Assembly: GCF_001029285.1 (NCBI RefSeq)
Contig: NZ_LDZY01000008.1
Coordinates: forward strand, 62,001-126,000
Source: Desulfosporosinus acididurans
GTDB lineage: Bacteria; Bacillota; Desulfitobacteriia; Desulfitobacteriales; Desulfitobacteriaceae
Length of the DNA stretch: 64,000 nucleotides
Direction of reading: 5' to 3'
In this document: positions 52,607 to 60,515 of the stretch, piece by piece
Numbering within the stretch: position 1 is the stretch's first letter
How the letters are laid out: every line of letters begins with the position of its first letter
Position numbers and translations under genes: made by a program
Notes under the pieces: generated by a model
Database searches by the model: none
What the model was told of the DNA's origin: nothing
Seen by the model: only the letters and a program-made list of their open reading frames with translations

Positions 52607-53995
52607 TTGAAACCAGAAATCATTCAAGAACTGATTAAAATAGTTGGAGAGGAAAATCTCTACACAACGTTAGAAGACTTATATTGTTATACTTATGATG
52701 CATCATTTCTTAAGGCAGATCTTAAAGATTTAGCAGGTGTTGCAGTGTATCCGGGCACTGTTGAAGAAATTTCGATGATCCTTACGCTGGCTAATCGTGA
52801 AAAAATTCCTGTTGTTCCTCGAGGAGCTGGAACCAATGTCAGCGGAGGGAGTGTTTCTATAGGAGACTGTATTGTCCTTGTCCTGAAAAGAATGAATAAA
52901 ATCCTGGAGATTGACAAGAAGAATCTTATTGCTGTGGTAGAACCGGGAGTGATCACCGGACAATTTCAAAGAGAAGTGGAACAACTTGGCCTCTTTTATC
53001 CCCCTGATCCGGCAAGTTTGGCTGTTTCAACCATGGGAGGTAACGTGGCGGAGTGTGCCGGCGGTCCCCGAGGTGTCAAATACGGCGTAACAAGGGATTA
53101 TATTTTAGGCCTGGAAGTCGTTCTGCCAACGGGTGAGATCATGACGACCGGCGGAAGAACGATAAAAAATGTCACAGGCTATGATATGACAAAACTTTTT
53201 ACCGGTTCCGAAGGTACGCTTTGTGTGATTACCAAAATCATTGTTAAACTCATTCCTCTGCCGGAGGCTAAGAGTACCATGATGGCCGTTTTCTCTGAGA
53301 TGGAACAAGCTTCTGAGACGGTATCAGAAATCATTGCCGGTGGGTTGGTTCCCTGTTCCTTGGAATTACTGGATAATATTTATATCAAAAATATTGAAGA
53401 GTATGCTAAGGTGGGGCTTCCCGTAGAGGCTGGGGCTGTACTCCTAATCGAAGTGGATGGAGACTCCGAGATACTGTCTAAACAGATCGGCAAGGTCGAA
53501 GAGATTTGTCGTCGCCTTGGCGCCGTTCAAATTCGGGTTGCTACGACAAAGGAAGAAGCGGAAGACTTATGGCTTGCCCGGCGCTCAGCTTTTGCCTCAG
53601 TTTCACGGGTGAAACCGACTATTATCGGTGAAGATGCAACGGTTCCCCGCAGCCAAATTCCCGTCGCAGTACGGCGAATCCAAGAAATTGCCGCGAAGTA
53701 TAATATTATTATTGCCATACTTGGTCATGCGGGAGACGGTAATCTGCATGCCACCATTCTTACTGATGAAATGGACAGAGAGGAAGCTGCACGAGTAGAA
53801 AAGGCTATTGATGAGATTTTTGTTTTAACTGTGGAACTCGGTGGCTCTTTAAGCGGAGAACATGGCATCGGACGAGCGAAGTCTAAGTTTATTACCCTGC
53901 AGACAGGGAAGATAGGTCTGGAAATCCAGCGGAAGATTAAACATGCTCTGGACCCCAATAACATTTTAAATCCCGGCGTTATGTTTGGAGCGTGA
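52607..53995 (+). CDS. glcD: FAD-linked oxidase, GlcD/D-lactate dehydrogenase type
   Basis: A 462-aa VAO-family flavoprotein oxidising glycolate or D-lactate. The FAD domain has VVPRGAGTNVSGGSV and PPDPASLAVSTMGGNVAECAGGPRGVKYG; the cap domain ends with GHAGDGNLHATIL and SLSGEHGIGRAKSKF, both signatures of the GlcD/Dld group. TTG start at 52607 with AGAGGAGG upstream. The Fe-S subunit follows and LarA comes next, so lactate is the more likely substrate. Confidence 0.9.
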   Translation: MKPEIIQELIKIVGEENLYTTLEDLYCYTYDASFLKADLKDLAGVAVYPGTVEEISMILTLANREKIPVVPRGAGTNVSGGSVSIGDCIVLVLKRMNKILEIDKKNLIAVVEPGVITGQFQREVEQLGLFYPPDPASLAVSTMGGNVAECAGGPRGVKYGVTRDYILGLEVVLPTGEIMTTGGRTIKNVTGYDMTKLFTGSEGTLCVITKIIVKLIPLPEAKSTMMAVFSEMEQASETVSEIIAGGLVPCSLELLDNIYIKNIEEYAKVGLPVEAGAVLLIEVDGDSEILSKQIGKVEEICRRLGAVQIRVATTKEEAEDLWLARRSAFASVSRVKPTIIGEDATVPRSQIPVAVRRIQEIAAKYNIIIAILGHAGDGNLHATILTDEMDREEAARVEKAIDEIFVLTVELGGSLSGEHGIGRAKSKFITLQTGKIGLEIQRKIKHALDPNNILNPGVMFGA

Positions 53996-53999
53996 GGAA

Positions 54000-55307
54000 A
54001 TGGAACGTTCATTTGAGTCTTGGGAAAAAGAAGTTATCCGCTGTATACGATGCGGTTCCTGTCAAAATGTTTGTCCTGTTTTTCGAGAACTTCAGGCTGA
54101 ATCGACTGTCGCCAGGGGCCGAGTAAAGCTTATACGAGGAGTTATCACCAAAGATCTATCCTTAACTGAAGGATTTATTTCCAAAATGTCCTTGTGTTTA
54201 ATGTGTAAGGCATGCGTAGCCAACTGTCCAAGCGGTGTCAAGGTTGACAAGCTCGTGGAAGCAGCCCGCAAGGAGATTGTGGATCAGAAAGGGCTCTCAC
54301 CGCTGAAAAAGTTAATCTTTCGTCTCATTTTAAAAAATCGTTGGGTCTTTGACACAGGAATGAGTACAGGTCGGATTCTGCAGAAACTTGTTTTCCGTCC
54401 TGGTCCGGGAGGACAAGGAATGCTGCCCAGAATGCCGTTGGGGATTGATCAAAGACGATTGCTTTCCCCTCTGGCTCCCAAACCTTTGAAGACAATGTAT
54501 CCGCAAGTTGTTAAAGTTTTAAATCCACGTTTGCGAGTGGTGTTTTTTACCGGTTGCATGATCAATTATATTTACACGGATACAGGGAGAGCAGTCATTA
54601 ATGTTCTAAACCGCTTGGGTATAGACGTTGTCATTCCGAAACTCCAAAATTGCTGCGGAACTCCGGTACGAATGAACGGAGATTATGAAACGGCTCGGGA
54701 AATGGCCCGGGCTAATATTGACGTCCTATTGAAGGAAAAAGCGGATGGCGTGGTCGTTGCTTGCGGGACCTGCGGCTTGGCTTTGAAAGAGGAATATGCT
54801 GAGCTGCTGCAGGATGAACCGAGATATGCTGAAAGGGCTAAACTCTTGGGGAAAATGGTTAAAGATTTCACAGAACTGGTCGTTTCTCTGGGAGACTTTA
54901 AGGAGAACATCGGTGAATTACCTCTTAAAGTTACTTATCATGATCCTTGTCATCTTGTACGGGGGCTGAAAGTAAAAGAACAACCCCGAGAAATTATTAA
55001 GCAAATTCCCGGAGTAAAATTTTTGGAAATGAAGAACCCAGATACCTGCTGCGGCAGCGGGGGTTCCTTTAGTCTGACTCATTATGAGCTTTCTATGAAG
55101 ATCAATAATCGTAAAGTCGAGGATATCCTCCAAACTGGCGCCGAGGTAGTTGTTACAGGATGTTCTGCCTGTCGTATGCATATTTTGGACGGACTTCACC
55201 GGCAAGAGGTTGGAATGGGAGTAATGCACACTGCTCAGCTCTTAGAGATGGCCTATGATGCAAAAGAAGGAATCCCCAAAGGAGTGAACTCGTTCAGCCA
55301 AAGCTGA
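54000..55307 (+). CDS. glcF: (Fe-S)-binding oxidoreductase subunit, GlcF-like; 3' end altered by a repeat
   Basis: The electron-transfer partner of GlcD. Two 4Fe-4S motifs are at the N-terminus (CIRCGSCQNVCPVF and CLMCKACVANCPSGVKVDKL) and two CCG domains follow (QNCCGTPVRMNGDYE and PDTCCGSGGSFSLTHYE). I choose the ATG at 54000; TTG at 53985 is in frame but lies within glcD. The last residues, GVNSFSQS and the TGA stop, are encoded by the end of repeat copy K, which starts at 55284; the natural C-terminus was probably replaced. Only about 8 residues are affected, so function is likely kept. Confidence 0.9.
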   Translation: MERSFESWEKEVIRCIRCGSCQNVCPVFRELQAESTVARGRVKLIRGVITKDLSLTEGFISKMSLCLMCKACVANCPSGVKVDKLVEAARKEIVDQKGLSPLKKLIFRLILKNRWVFDTGMSTGRILQKLVFRPGPGGQGMLPRMPLGIDQRRLLSPLAPKPLKTMYPQVVKVLNPRLRVVFFTGCMINYIYTDTGRAVINVLNRLGIDVVIPKLQNCCGTPVRMNGDYETAREMARANIDVLLKEKADGVVVACGTCGLALKEEYAELLQDEPRYAERAKLLGKMVKDFTELVVSLGDFKENIGELPLKVTYHDPCHLVRGLKVKEQPREIIKQIPGVKFLEMKNPDTCCGSGGSFSLTHYELSMKINNRKVEDILQTGAEVVVTGCSACRMHILDGLHRQEVGMGVMHTAQLLEMAYDAKEGIPKGVNSFSQS

Positions 55308-55456
55308 ACATCGGGGCTTCAGATACAATAATGTCCAGTGGACATTATTGCCGAGCCGCCTTTCCCAAAAGAAATACTTAGCGGCGAGGGAGGACTCTAC
55401 CCCACCTGAAGTTAACGAAGGACCCACCCTCACTTATAAGAAGTGGGGGTCTTAAA
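55284..55456 (-). repeat. IS605-like element, copy K (second subfamily) inside glcF 3' end
   Basis: The copy opens with GTGAACTCGTTCAGC (right end, reverse), then TGTCCAGTGGACATTATTGC, GCCGAGCCGCCTTTCCC, GACTCTACCCCACCTGAAG and the hairpin CCCACCCTCACTTATAAGAA with GTGGGGG. It shares its body with copy C. The first 24 bases overlap the end of the glcF coding region. Confidence 0.8.
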
Positions 55457-55505
55457 AAGTTGAAAAAGGTTTAACCCATAAAGAAGTTCTAAGGGGGAAT
55501 GTTGC

Positions 55506-56792
55506 TTGAGTTCTATAAATTTAGCTTATGGTAAAGAAATTCTAAACTTTGAGCTTCCTTCTGATGTTAGAATACAGCAGATTGAGGCTAAGAAAAGTAC
55601 ACCTATAACGAACATCGAAGAGAGCCTTCGCCATGTCTTGGCTCATCCCCTAGGGACTCCTCCTCTCAGCGAAGTTGTCAAACCAGGGGATAAAGTGGTG
55701 ATTGTCGTAAGTGACATTACCCGGCTCTGGATAAGAACTGATGTTCTTTTGCCAATCTTGTTGGATGTCCTGAATGAGGCAGGTATTCCTGATCAGGATA
55801 TCTCCATTGTCACAGCCACTGGGGATCATCGATTGCAAACCGCTGAAGAACATAGAGCAATTTGCGGGGTTCAAGCTCTAGTCCGTGTTCCGATCTATGA
55901 TCATGAATGTCATGCCTCGGATCTGGTAGACTTGGGATTATCGTCAAGAGGAACTCCGATTAAGGTAAACCGAAGGGTCTGGGAAGCTGATAAAGTGATA
56001 TTAACCGGTGGCATAGCCTACCATTTATTAGCGGGGTTCGGCGGCGGACGTAAGTCCATTGCTCCCGGAGTATGCGGGTATGAAATGATTCAAAAAAACC
56101 ATTCCTTGGCCCTGACAGAGCCTGGACCTACTGGACTTCATCCCAACATTATGACGGGAAAAATGGAGGGCAACCCTGTTTCCGAGGATATGTTGGAAAT
56201 TGCCCGCAAAGTTGGCGTTGATTTTATCTTAAATGTTGTCGTTAATGAAAAAAAAGACTTTGTCTTTTTGGCAGCTGGTGATCTTTATGAAGCCCATCTT
56301 GCCGGCTGTCGAGTGGTTGAAGAAATTTTCGGCATTGAAATTGAACAAAAGGCAGATTTAGTCCTTGTCTCCTGTGGGGGATATCCTAAAGATATTCAGC
56401 TTTATCAGGCGATCAAGGCGTTAGACAATGCTTCTTATGCAGTAAAAGAAGGCGGGGTTATTGTCTTAGTCAGCGAATGTTCTGATGGGATCGGTTCCCA
56501 ACCCTTTGAGGAATTTTTCAAGTATGGCAGTGTGGAAGAGATGAGTTCAAAGCTTCAGCAAGACTTTTTAATGCCGGGGTTTGTCAGCTTAAGAACTGCG
56601 AGTATCTGCCGCAAGACTCCTGTAATTTTGATCAGTTCATTGCCAGAAGAGGTGGTCAGAAGGATGAAGATGCTTCCAGCATCTTCTTTGGAGACAGCTT
56701 GGCAATTGGCCGCAGAACTTTTGGAGAAACAGCCGGAATCAGTTTATGTAATGCCTCATGGCGGGAATACTTTTCCCATTTTGCGAGAGTAG
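55506..56792 (+). CDS. larA: nickel-dependent lactate racemase LarA-family protein
   Basis: A 428-aa LarA-type enzyme using the nickel-pincer cofactor to interconvert 2-hydroxyacids such as D- and L-lactate. The residues that bind and anchor the cofactor in Lactiplantibacillus LarA (H108, H174, K184, H200) have counterparts here at His108 (TGDHR), His173 (YHLLAGFGGG), Lys183 (GRKSIAPG) and His199 (KNHSLA). Cofactor-making genes larB, larC and larE are not in the window. TTG start at 55506 with AAGGGGGA upstream. Its position after glcDF suggests that it feeds the D-lactate oxidase. Other LarA substrates are possible. Confidence 0.87.
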   Translation: MSSINLAYGKEILNFELPSDVRIQQIEAKKSTPITNIEESLRHVLAHPLGTPPLSEVVKPGDKVVIVVSDITRLWIRTDVLLPILLDVLNEAGIPDQDISIVTATGDHRLQTAEEHRAICGVQALVRVPIYDHECHASDLVDLGLSSRGTPIKVNRRVWEADKVILTGGIAYHLLAGFGGGRKSIAPGVCGYEMIQKNHSLALTEPGPTGLHPNIMTGKMEGNPVSEDMLEIARKVGVDFILNVVVNEKKDFVFLAAGDLYEAHLAGCRVVEEIFGIEIEQKADLVLVSCGGYPKDIQLYQAIKALDNASYAVKEGGVIVLVSECSDGIGSQPFEEFFKYGSVEEMSSKLQQDFLMPGFVSLRTASICRKTPVILISSLPEEVVRRMKMLPASSLETAWQLAAELLEKQPESVYVMPHGGNTFPILRE

Positions 56793-56831
56793 ATTAGATT
56801 TCTAGTTAATTTTTTGAAGGGCCAAAAGCGA

Positions 56832-56931
56832 CATAACAAATGCTATCGCGCTGAAGGATGGACTCTGCCCTCATCGAAGTAAGGTATGGAAACCACTCCC
56901 ACTCGTAGTGAGAGTCTTACGATTGGATAAA
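56832..56931 (-). repeat. IS605-like element, copy L (left part)
   Basis: In reverse orientation: CATAACAAATGCTATCGCGC, TGAAGGATGGACTCTG, AAGTAAGGTATGGAAACCAC, the left hairpin ACTCCCACTCGTAGTGAGAGT and CGATTGGATAAA. The right hairpin and tip are missing. It follows larA and touches the terminator at 56930. Confidence 0.75.
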
Positions 56932-56980
56932 AGCCGTCACCACTTCTTCATTTTAAAGGAAGTGTGTGACGGCTTTTTTA
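56930..56980. terminator. bidirectional terminator between larA and livF
   Basis: AAAGCCGTCAC-CACTTC pairs with GAAGTGTGTGACGGCTTT, then TTTT. The A-run on the left belongs to the end of repeat copy L; it can stop transcription from both sides. Confidence 0.8.
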
Positions 56981-57017
56981 TATGTTACTGGCTTAGTTAG
57001 AATCTCTGTCATATTAA

Positions 57018-57710
57018 TTAAGCCAGCAAGTATTTTGTCCTGACTTCTTCATTTTCGGCTAAGGCTTCGACCGTTCCTTCAAAACGGACTTGTCCGCGTT
57101 CAAGAACATAACAGCGATTCGCTAATTTTAAGGCGGATTTGAGATTCTGTTCGGCTAAGAGGATTGAGATTCCGGTGGAACAAAGTTCTAAAATCTGTTC
57201 TTCGAGTTCACGAACAATCAAAGGGGCAAGTCCTTCGGTTGGTTCGTCCAATATTAAAAGATCTGGATTACCCAGCAAAGCACGGCCAATACTGAGCATT
57301 TGTTGTTCACCGCCGCTTAAGCTGCCTCCGCGGCGATTTTCATATTTCTTCAGTACGGGGAACAGGGTATGAACTTTAGCGATTGTCCAGTCACCGGGGC
57401 GAATGCCGGCAGCAATTTCAAGATTTTCACGTACTGTAAGGTCGGCAAAAATCCTGCGGCTGTCAGGGACATAACTGATTCCCAATTTAACCATACGATT
57501 AGTCGGGATTTTGGTGATAGTTTGTCCGCGAAATGTAATTTCGCCGCTTTTGGGAGGAACGATACCCATAACACTTTTCAGGGTTGTAGTTTTACCTACT
57601 CCGTTTCGACCGAGGAGTGATACTACTTCTCCTTGTGCAACGGTTAAGGACAAACCGAATAATATATGGCTCATGCCGTAATAGGTGTGAATATCCTTGA
57701 TTTCTAGCAT
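57018..57710 (-). CDS. livF: branched-chain amino acid ABC transporter ATPase LivF
   Basis: A 230-aa ABC ATPase. Walker A LLGRNGVGKTTTLKS, Q-loop region, signature LSGGEQQMLSIGRALL, Walker B LLILDEPTEGL and the switch region ILLAEQN are all present. The pattern and length are those of LivF. It overlaps livG by 7 nt. Last gene of the transporter operon. Confidence 0.93.
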   Translation of the reverse strand: MLEIKDIHTYYGMSHILFGLSLTVAQGEVVSLLGRNGVGKTTTLKSVMGIVPPKSGEITFRGQTITKIPTNRMVKLGISYVPDSRRIFADLTVRENLEIAAGIRPGDWTIAKVHTLFPVLKKYENRRGGSLSGGEQQMLSIGRALLGNPDLLILDEPTEGLAPLIVRELEEQILELCSTGISILLAEQNLKSALKLANRCYVLERGQVRFEGTVEALAENEEVRTKYLLA

Positions 57711-58447
57711 ACTTCAGCTTCCCCCAAATAAGCTTTTTGAACAGATTTGTCGCTGCGAATGTCTTCAGGCAGGCCTTGAGCAATCGTCTCTCCTTGATGC
57801 AGGACCATAATTTTTTGTGCTACATCAAAGACGAGATCAGTGTCATGTTCTGTGAGCAATATTGTCAGGCCTTCATCTTTTGACAATCGTTTAATAAGTT
57901 GGACGATACGATTCGTTTCATCAGGAGACATTCCTGCCGTCGGCTCGTCCAAAAGGAGAAGTTTTGGCTTGCTTCCTAGGGCAATAGCAATTTCCAGAAC
58001 TTTTTGATCTCCATAAGAAAGAGAACTGCATAAATGATCCTTATAGCGTACAAGTCCAAAACTATTGAGGACTTCCAAAGTTTCTTCCTTGAGAAGTTTT
58101 TTGGCCGGTTTAAACAGCTTTCGGTCAAGACGGTGTTTGGCGAGCACAGCGGTTTGGATGTTTTCGAATACCGTCAAACTGGAAAAAATATTAATAAGCT
58201 GGAATGATCGTCCGATACCGTGGTGACAGATTTGATGGGGAGTGAATTGGGTGATATCGGTTTCTTGAAAACGAATTGAACCGGAATCTGCTGTTAAATG
58301 GCCGGTGATAAGATTAAATAAGGTGGATTTTCCTGCACCATTGGGTCCAATGACTGCCACCACTTCTCCTTGGGGAACGGAAAGATTGGCATTCGCTATT
58401 GCCTGATATCCCTCGAAGGATTTTTTAAGCTGTTCAATTTGAAGCAT
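57704..58447 (-). CDS. livG: branched-chain amino acid ABC transporter ATPase LivG
   Basis: A 247-aa ABC ATPase. Walker A VIGPNGAGKSTLFNLITG, the LivG-typical GIGRSFQLINIFSSLTVFENI Q-loop region, signature LSYGDQKVLEIAIAL (variant of LSGGQ, usual in LivG), Walker B LLLLDEPTAGMSPDE and LTEHDTDLVFDVA switch His. It overlaps livM by 14 nt. Confidence 0.93.
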   Translation of the reverse strand: MLQIEQLKKSFEGYQAIANANLSVPQGEVVAVIGPNGAGKSTLFNLITGHLTADSGSIRFQETDITQFTPHQICHHGIGRSFQLINIFSSLTVFENIQTAVLAKHRLDRKLFKPAKKLLKEETLEVLNSFGLVRYKDHLCSSLSYGDQKVLEIAIALGSKPKLLLLDEPTAGMSPDETNRIVQLIKRLSKDEGLTILLTEHDTDLVFDVAQKIMVLHQGETIAQGLPEDIRSDKSVQKAYLGEAEVC

Positions 58448-59432
58448 CTAGACTTCCTCCTCTCTGACGTCGTCCTTTTATCTTTTCGTAAATGTAACCT
58501 AGAATCCCCTGAGGTAAGAAGAGTACAAGAATTAATAAAAGGAGGCCGAGGACAAGAAGCCAATATTCGGTGTAAAGTCCTACGATCATCGACAAAAGAA
58601 CTAAGATGGCCGCTCCTAAGGTTGGTCCTAAGAAGACTGTCAAGCCTCCCATTAGGCACATAATTAAGATTTCAGCAGATTTATTCCAGAATAAGAGGGA
58701 AGGAGCTACGGAACGTTCCAGGAGAACAAAAAGTACCCCTGCAACTCCGGCAAAAAAGCCTGCAATAACAAAGGCGATCAGACGGTGTTGTTTAACATTG
58801 ATTCCTAAACTTTCGGAGCGTACCGGATTGTCGCGAGCTGCCAGGAGAGTAAGGCCAAAAGGAGATTTCGTGATTTTATAGAGAATAAGCAGAGAGAGGA
58901 GAAGAACTAAAAGAGTTGTATAATAAACAGAGCTAGTAGACGTCAAGAAGTCTGGGACAGGAATGGCATGAATGCCATTATCACCATTCGTCAGGGCATT
59001 CCAACGGTAAACTATAGCCCAAACTAACTGTCCTAAAGCTAACGTGAGCATGCCGAAATACAGCCCCCGCAGACGGACACAAAACCAACCGATCACGAAT
59101 GCAAGAGCAGCTGAAAGTATAGGTCCGAGAATGACTGCCAAGGCGAAAGGCCAAGAGGTTTTGGTCATGATAATGGCAACGGTATAAGCACCGATCCCGT
59201 AAAATACCCCATGATGTAAATGAAGCAGTCCTCCGTAGCCTAAAACCAGATTTAAGCTTGTTGCCAGCAGGGCCGTTGTGAAGATAGTGGCTAAGAGGTA
59301 ACTATAATAGGGCGGTATGAGGGTTGGAACAATCAGGAGAATAAGGATTCCGATCGGAGCCAATCCCAAGCCCAATGAGTTGTGAATTTTTCTGTTTGTA
59401 GTTCTTGATGAAGGATCAATGTTTACTAACAT
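58434..59432 (-). CDS. livM: branched-chain amino acid ABC permease LivM
   Basis: A 332-aa permease with about 9-10 TM helices. LivM features are SLNLVLGYGGLLHLHHGVFYGIGAY, GWFCVRLRGLYFGMLTLALGQ, and the cytoplasmic EAA-like loop SPFGLTLLAARDNPVRSESLGINVKQHRLIAFVIAG (core ARDNPVRSESLGIN). The hydrophilic N-terminal 20 residues are longer than the family average. ATG at 59432 after AAAGGAAACC. Confidence 0.92.
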   Translation of the reverse strand: MLVNIDPSSRTTNRKIHNSLGLGLAPIGILILLIVPTLIPPYYSYLLATIFTTALLATSLNLVLGYGGLLHLHHGVFYGIGAYTVAIIMTKTSWPFALAVILGPILSAALAFVIGWFCVRLRGLYFGMLTLALGQLVWAIVYRWNALTNGDNGIHAIPVPDFLTSTSSVYYTTLLVLLLSLLILYKITKSPFGLTLLAARDNPVRSESLGINVKQHRLIAFVIAGFFAGVAGVLFVLLERSVAPSLLFWNKSAEILIMCLMGGLTVFLGPTLGAAILVLLSMIVGLYTEYWLLVLGLLLLILVLFLPQGILGYIYEKIKGRRQRGGSLDASN

Positions 59433-59447
59433 ACTTGGTTTCCTTTC

Positions 59448-60326
59448 TTACCAGACAGATTTTAATAAACCTGAGGGTCTAAAAATAAGTAAAATACCTG
59501 CAATCATATAGGGCAGTATAATTGAGACGCTGGGAATGAGAAGTACACCGATGGCTTCTCCCATTCCGATGATGATTGAACTGATAAGGGTTCCCCAAAT
59601 GTTGCCTAATCCGCCGATAACCACAATCAAAAAGGCGTAGATGAGAATATTCGCGTCCATCCCCATAGAAACTGTTGTTGTGGGAGCGATTAAAGTTCCC
59701 CCTAATCCAGCAAGCCAACCTCCCAGCGCAAAAACTAAAGCAAAGACTCGAGTGCTGTTGATGCCTAGAATGTCTACCATTTCGCGGTCAGTTGCTGTTG
59801 CACGGCATATTTTACCCAGATGAGTTTTAGATAAAAAGAGCCATAATCCGAGTGCTACAAGAGGTCCGATGAGGAGCAGGAAGGCATTGTATAAAGGCAG
59901 AGAAGCTCCCCAGATCGAAATGGAACCTCTGAGCCCTTCGGGGATATTTATGGATTTATATTCTGACCCCCAAATGATTTTAACCGCATCTCCGGCAATG
60001 AGTACGAGGGAGTAGGTTAAGAGCATTTGCGTTAAGTGATCTCGGTTATAGATGAAACGCAGCAAACCACGTTCGATAATAAGACTTAAAATCATTACGG
60101 TAATGGGAGCGACCAGCAAAGCCAACCAGAAGCCATAATGGCCATGACCTAAAGATGTTGAAACTGAGTAAGCTGCAAAAGCTCCCAGCATGTAAAGCGA
60201 TCCGTGGGCGAAATTTGTAATCCTCAGGACTCCGAAGATAAGAGTTAGTCCCGCAGCGACGATAAAAAAAATCATCCCTCTGCTGAGGCCTATTAACAAT
60301 TGACTTGAAAGTGTTGCTATATCCAT
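59448..60326 (-). CDS. livH: branched-chain amino acid ABC permease LivH
   Basis: A 292-aa permease with about 8 TM helices. LivH features: LSRGMIFFIVAAGLTLIFGVLRITNFAHGSLYMLGAF (core TLIFGVLRITNFAHGS), GKICRATATDREMVDILGINSTRV (core ATATDREMVDILGIN) and the GGLGNIWGTLISSIIIG motif. It is separated from the binding-protein gene by 185 bp holding a hairpin and repeat copy M, unlike the otherwise tight operon. Confidence 0.93.
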   Translation of the reverse strand: MDIATLSSQLLIGLSRGMIFFIVAAGLTLIFGVLRITNFAHGSLYMLGAFAAYSVSTSLGHGHYGFWLALLVAPITVMILSLIIERGLLRFIYNRDHLTQMLLTYSLVLIAGDAVKIIWGSEYKSINIPEGLRGSISIWGASLPLYNAFLLLIGPLVALGLWLFLSKTHLGKICRATATDREMVDILGINSTRVFALVFALGGWLAGLGGTLIAPTTTVSMGMDANILIYAFLIVVIGGLGNIWGTLISSIIIGMGEAIGVLLIPSVSIILPYMIAGILLIFRPSGLLKSVW

Positions 60327-60356
60327 TTATCTATCCCCTGTCTATTAGGTTGAGAA

Positions 60357-60384
60357 ATGGGCGGTACCTTGCGGTACCACCCAT
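60357..60384. other. hairpin between livJ and livH
   Basis: ATGGGCGGTACC pairs with GGTACCACCCAT around TTGC, with one C-A mismatch. No T-run follows. In the minus-strand operon it lies after the binding-protein gene, so it may stabilise that message or reduce read-through into livHMGF. Confidence 0.6.
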
Positions 60385-60395
60385 GAAATTGCTTG

Positions 60396-60515
60396 TTTAT
60401 CCAATCGTAAGACTCCCACTTCTATAAGTGGGAGTGGGTCCCTTGTACTCTGCTTCCGTGGGGGTAGAGTCCCCCACCGAAGTCTCGTTGTTCAGCTTTA
60501 GCTGAACTAGTTCAC
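60396..60515 (+). repeat. IS605-like element, copy M at the livJ stop codon
   Basis: TTTATCCAATCGTAAGACTC, the left hairpin ACTCCCACTTCTATAAGTGGGAGT, GCTTCCGTGGGGGTAGAGTC, the right hairpin GTTCAGCTTTAGCTGAAC and the tip TAGTTCAC. Part of the body is deleted (120 bp total). The tip overlaps the livJ stop codon. Confidence 0.83.
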
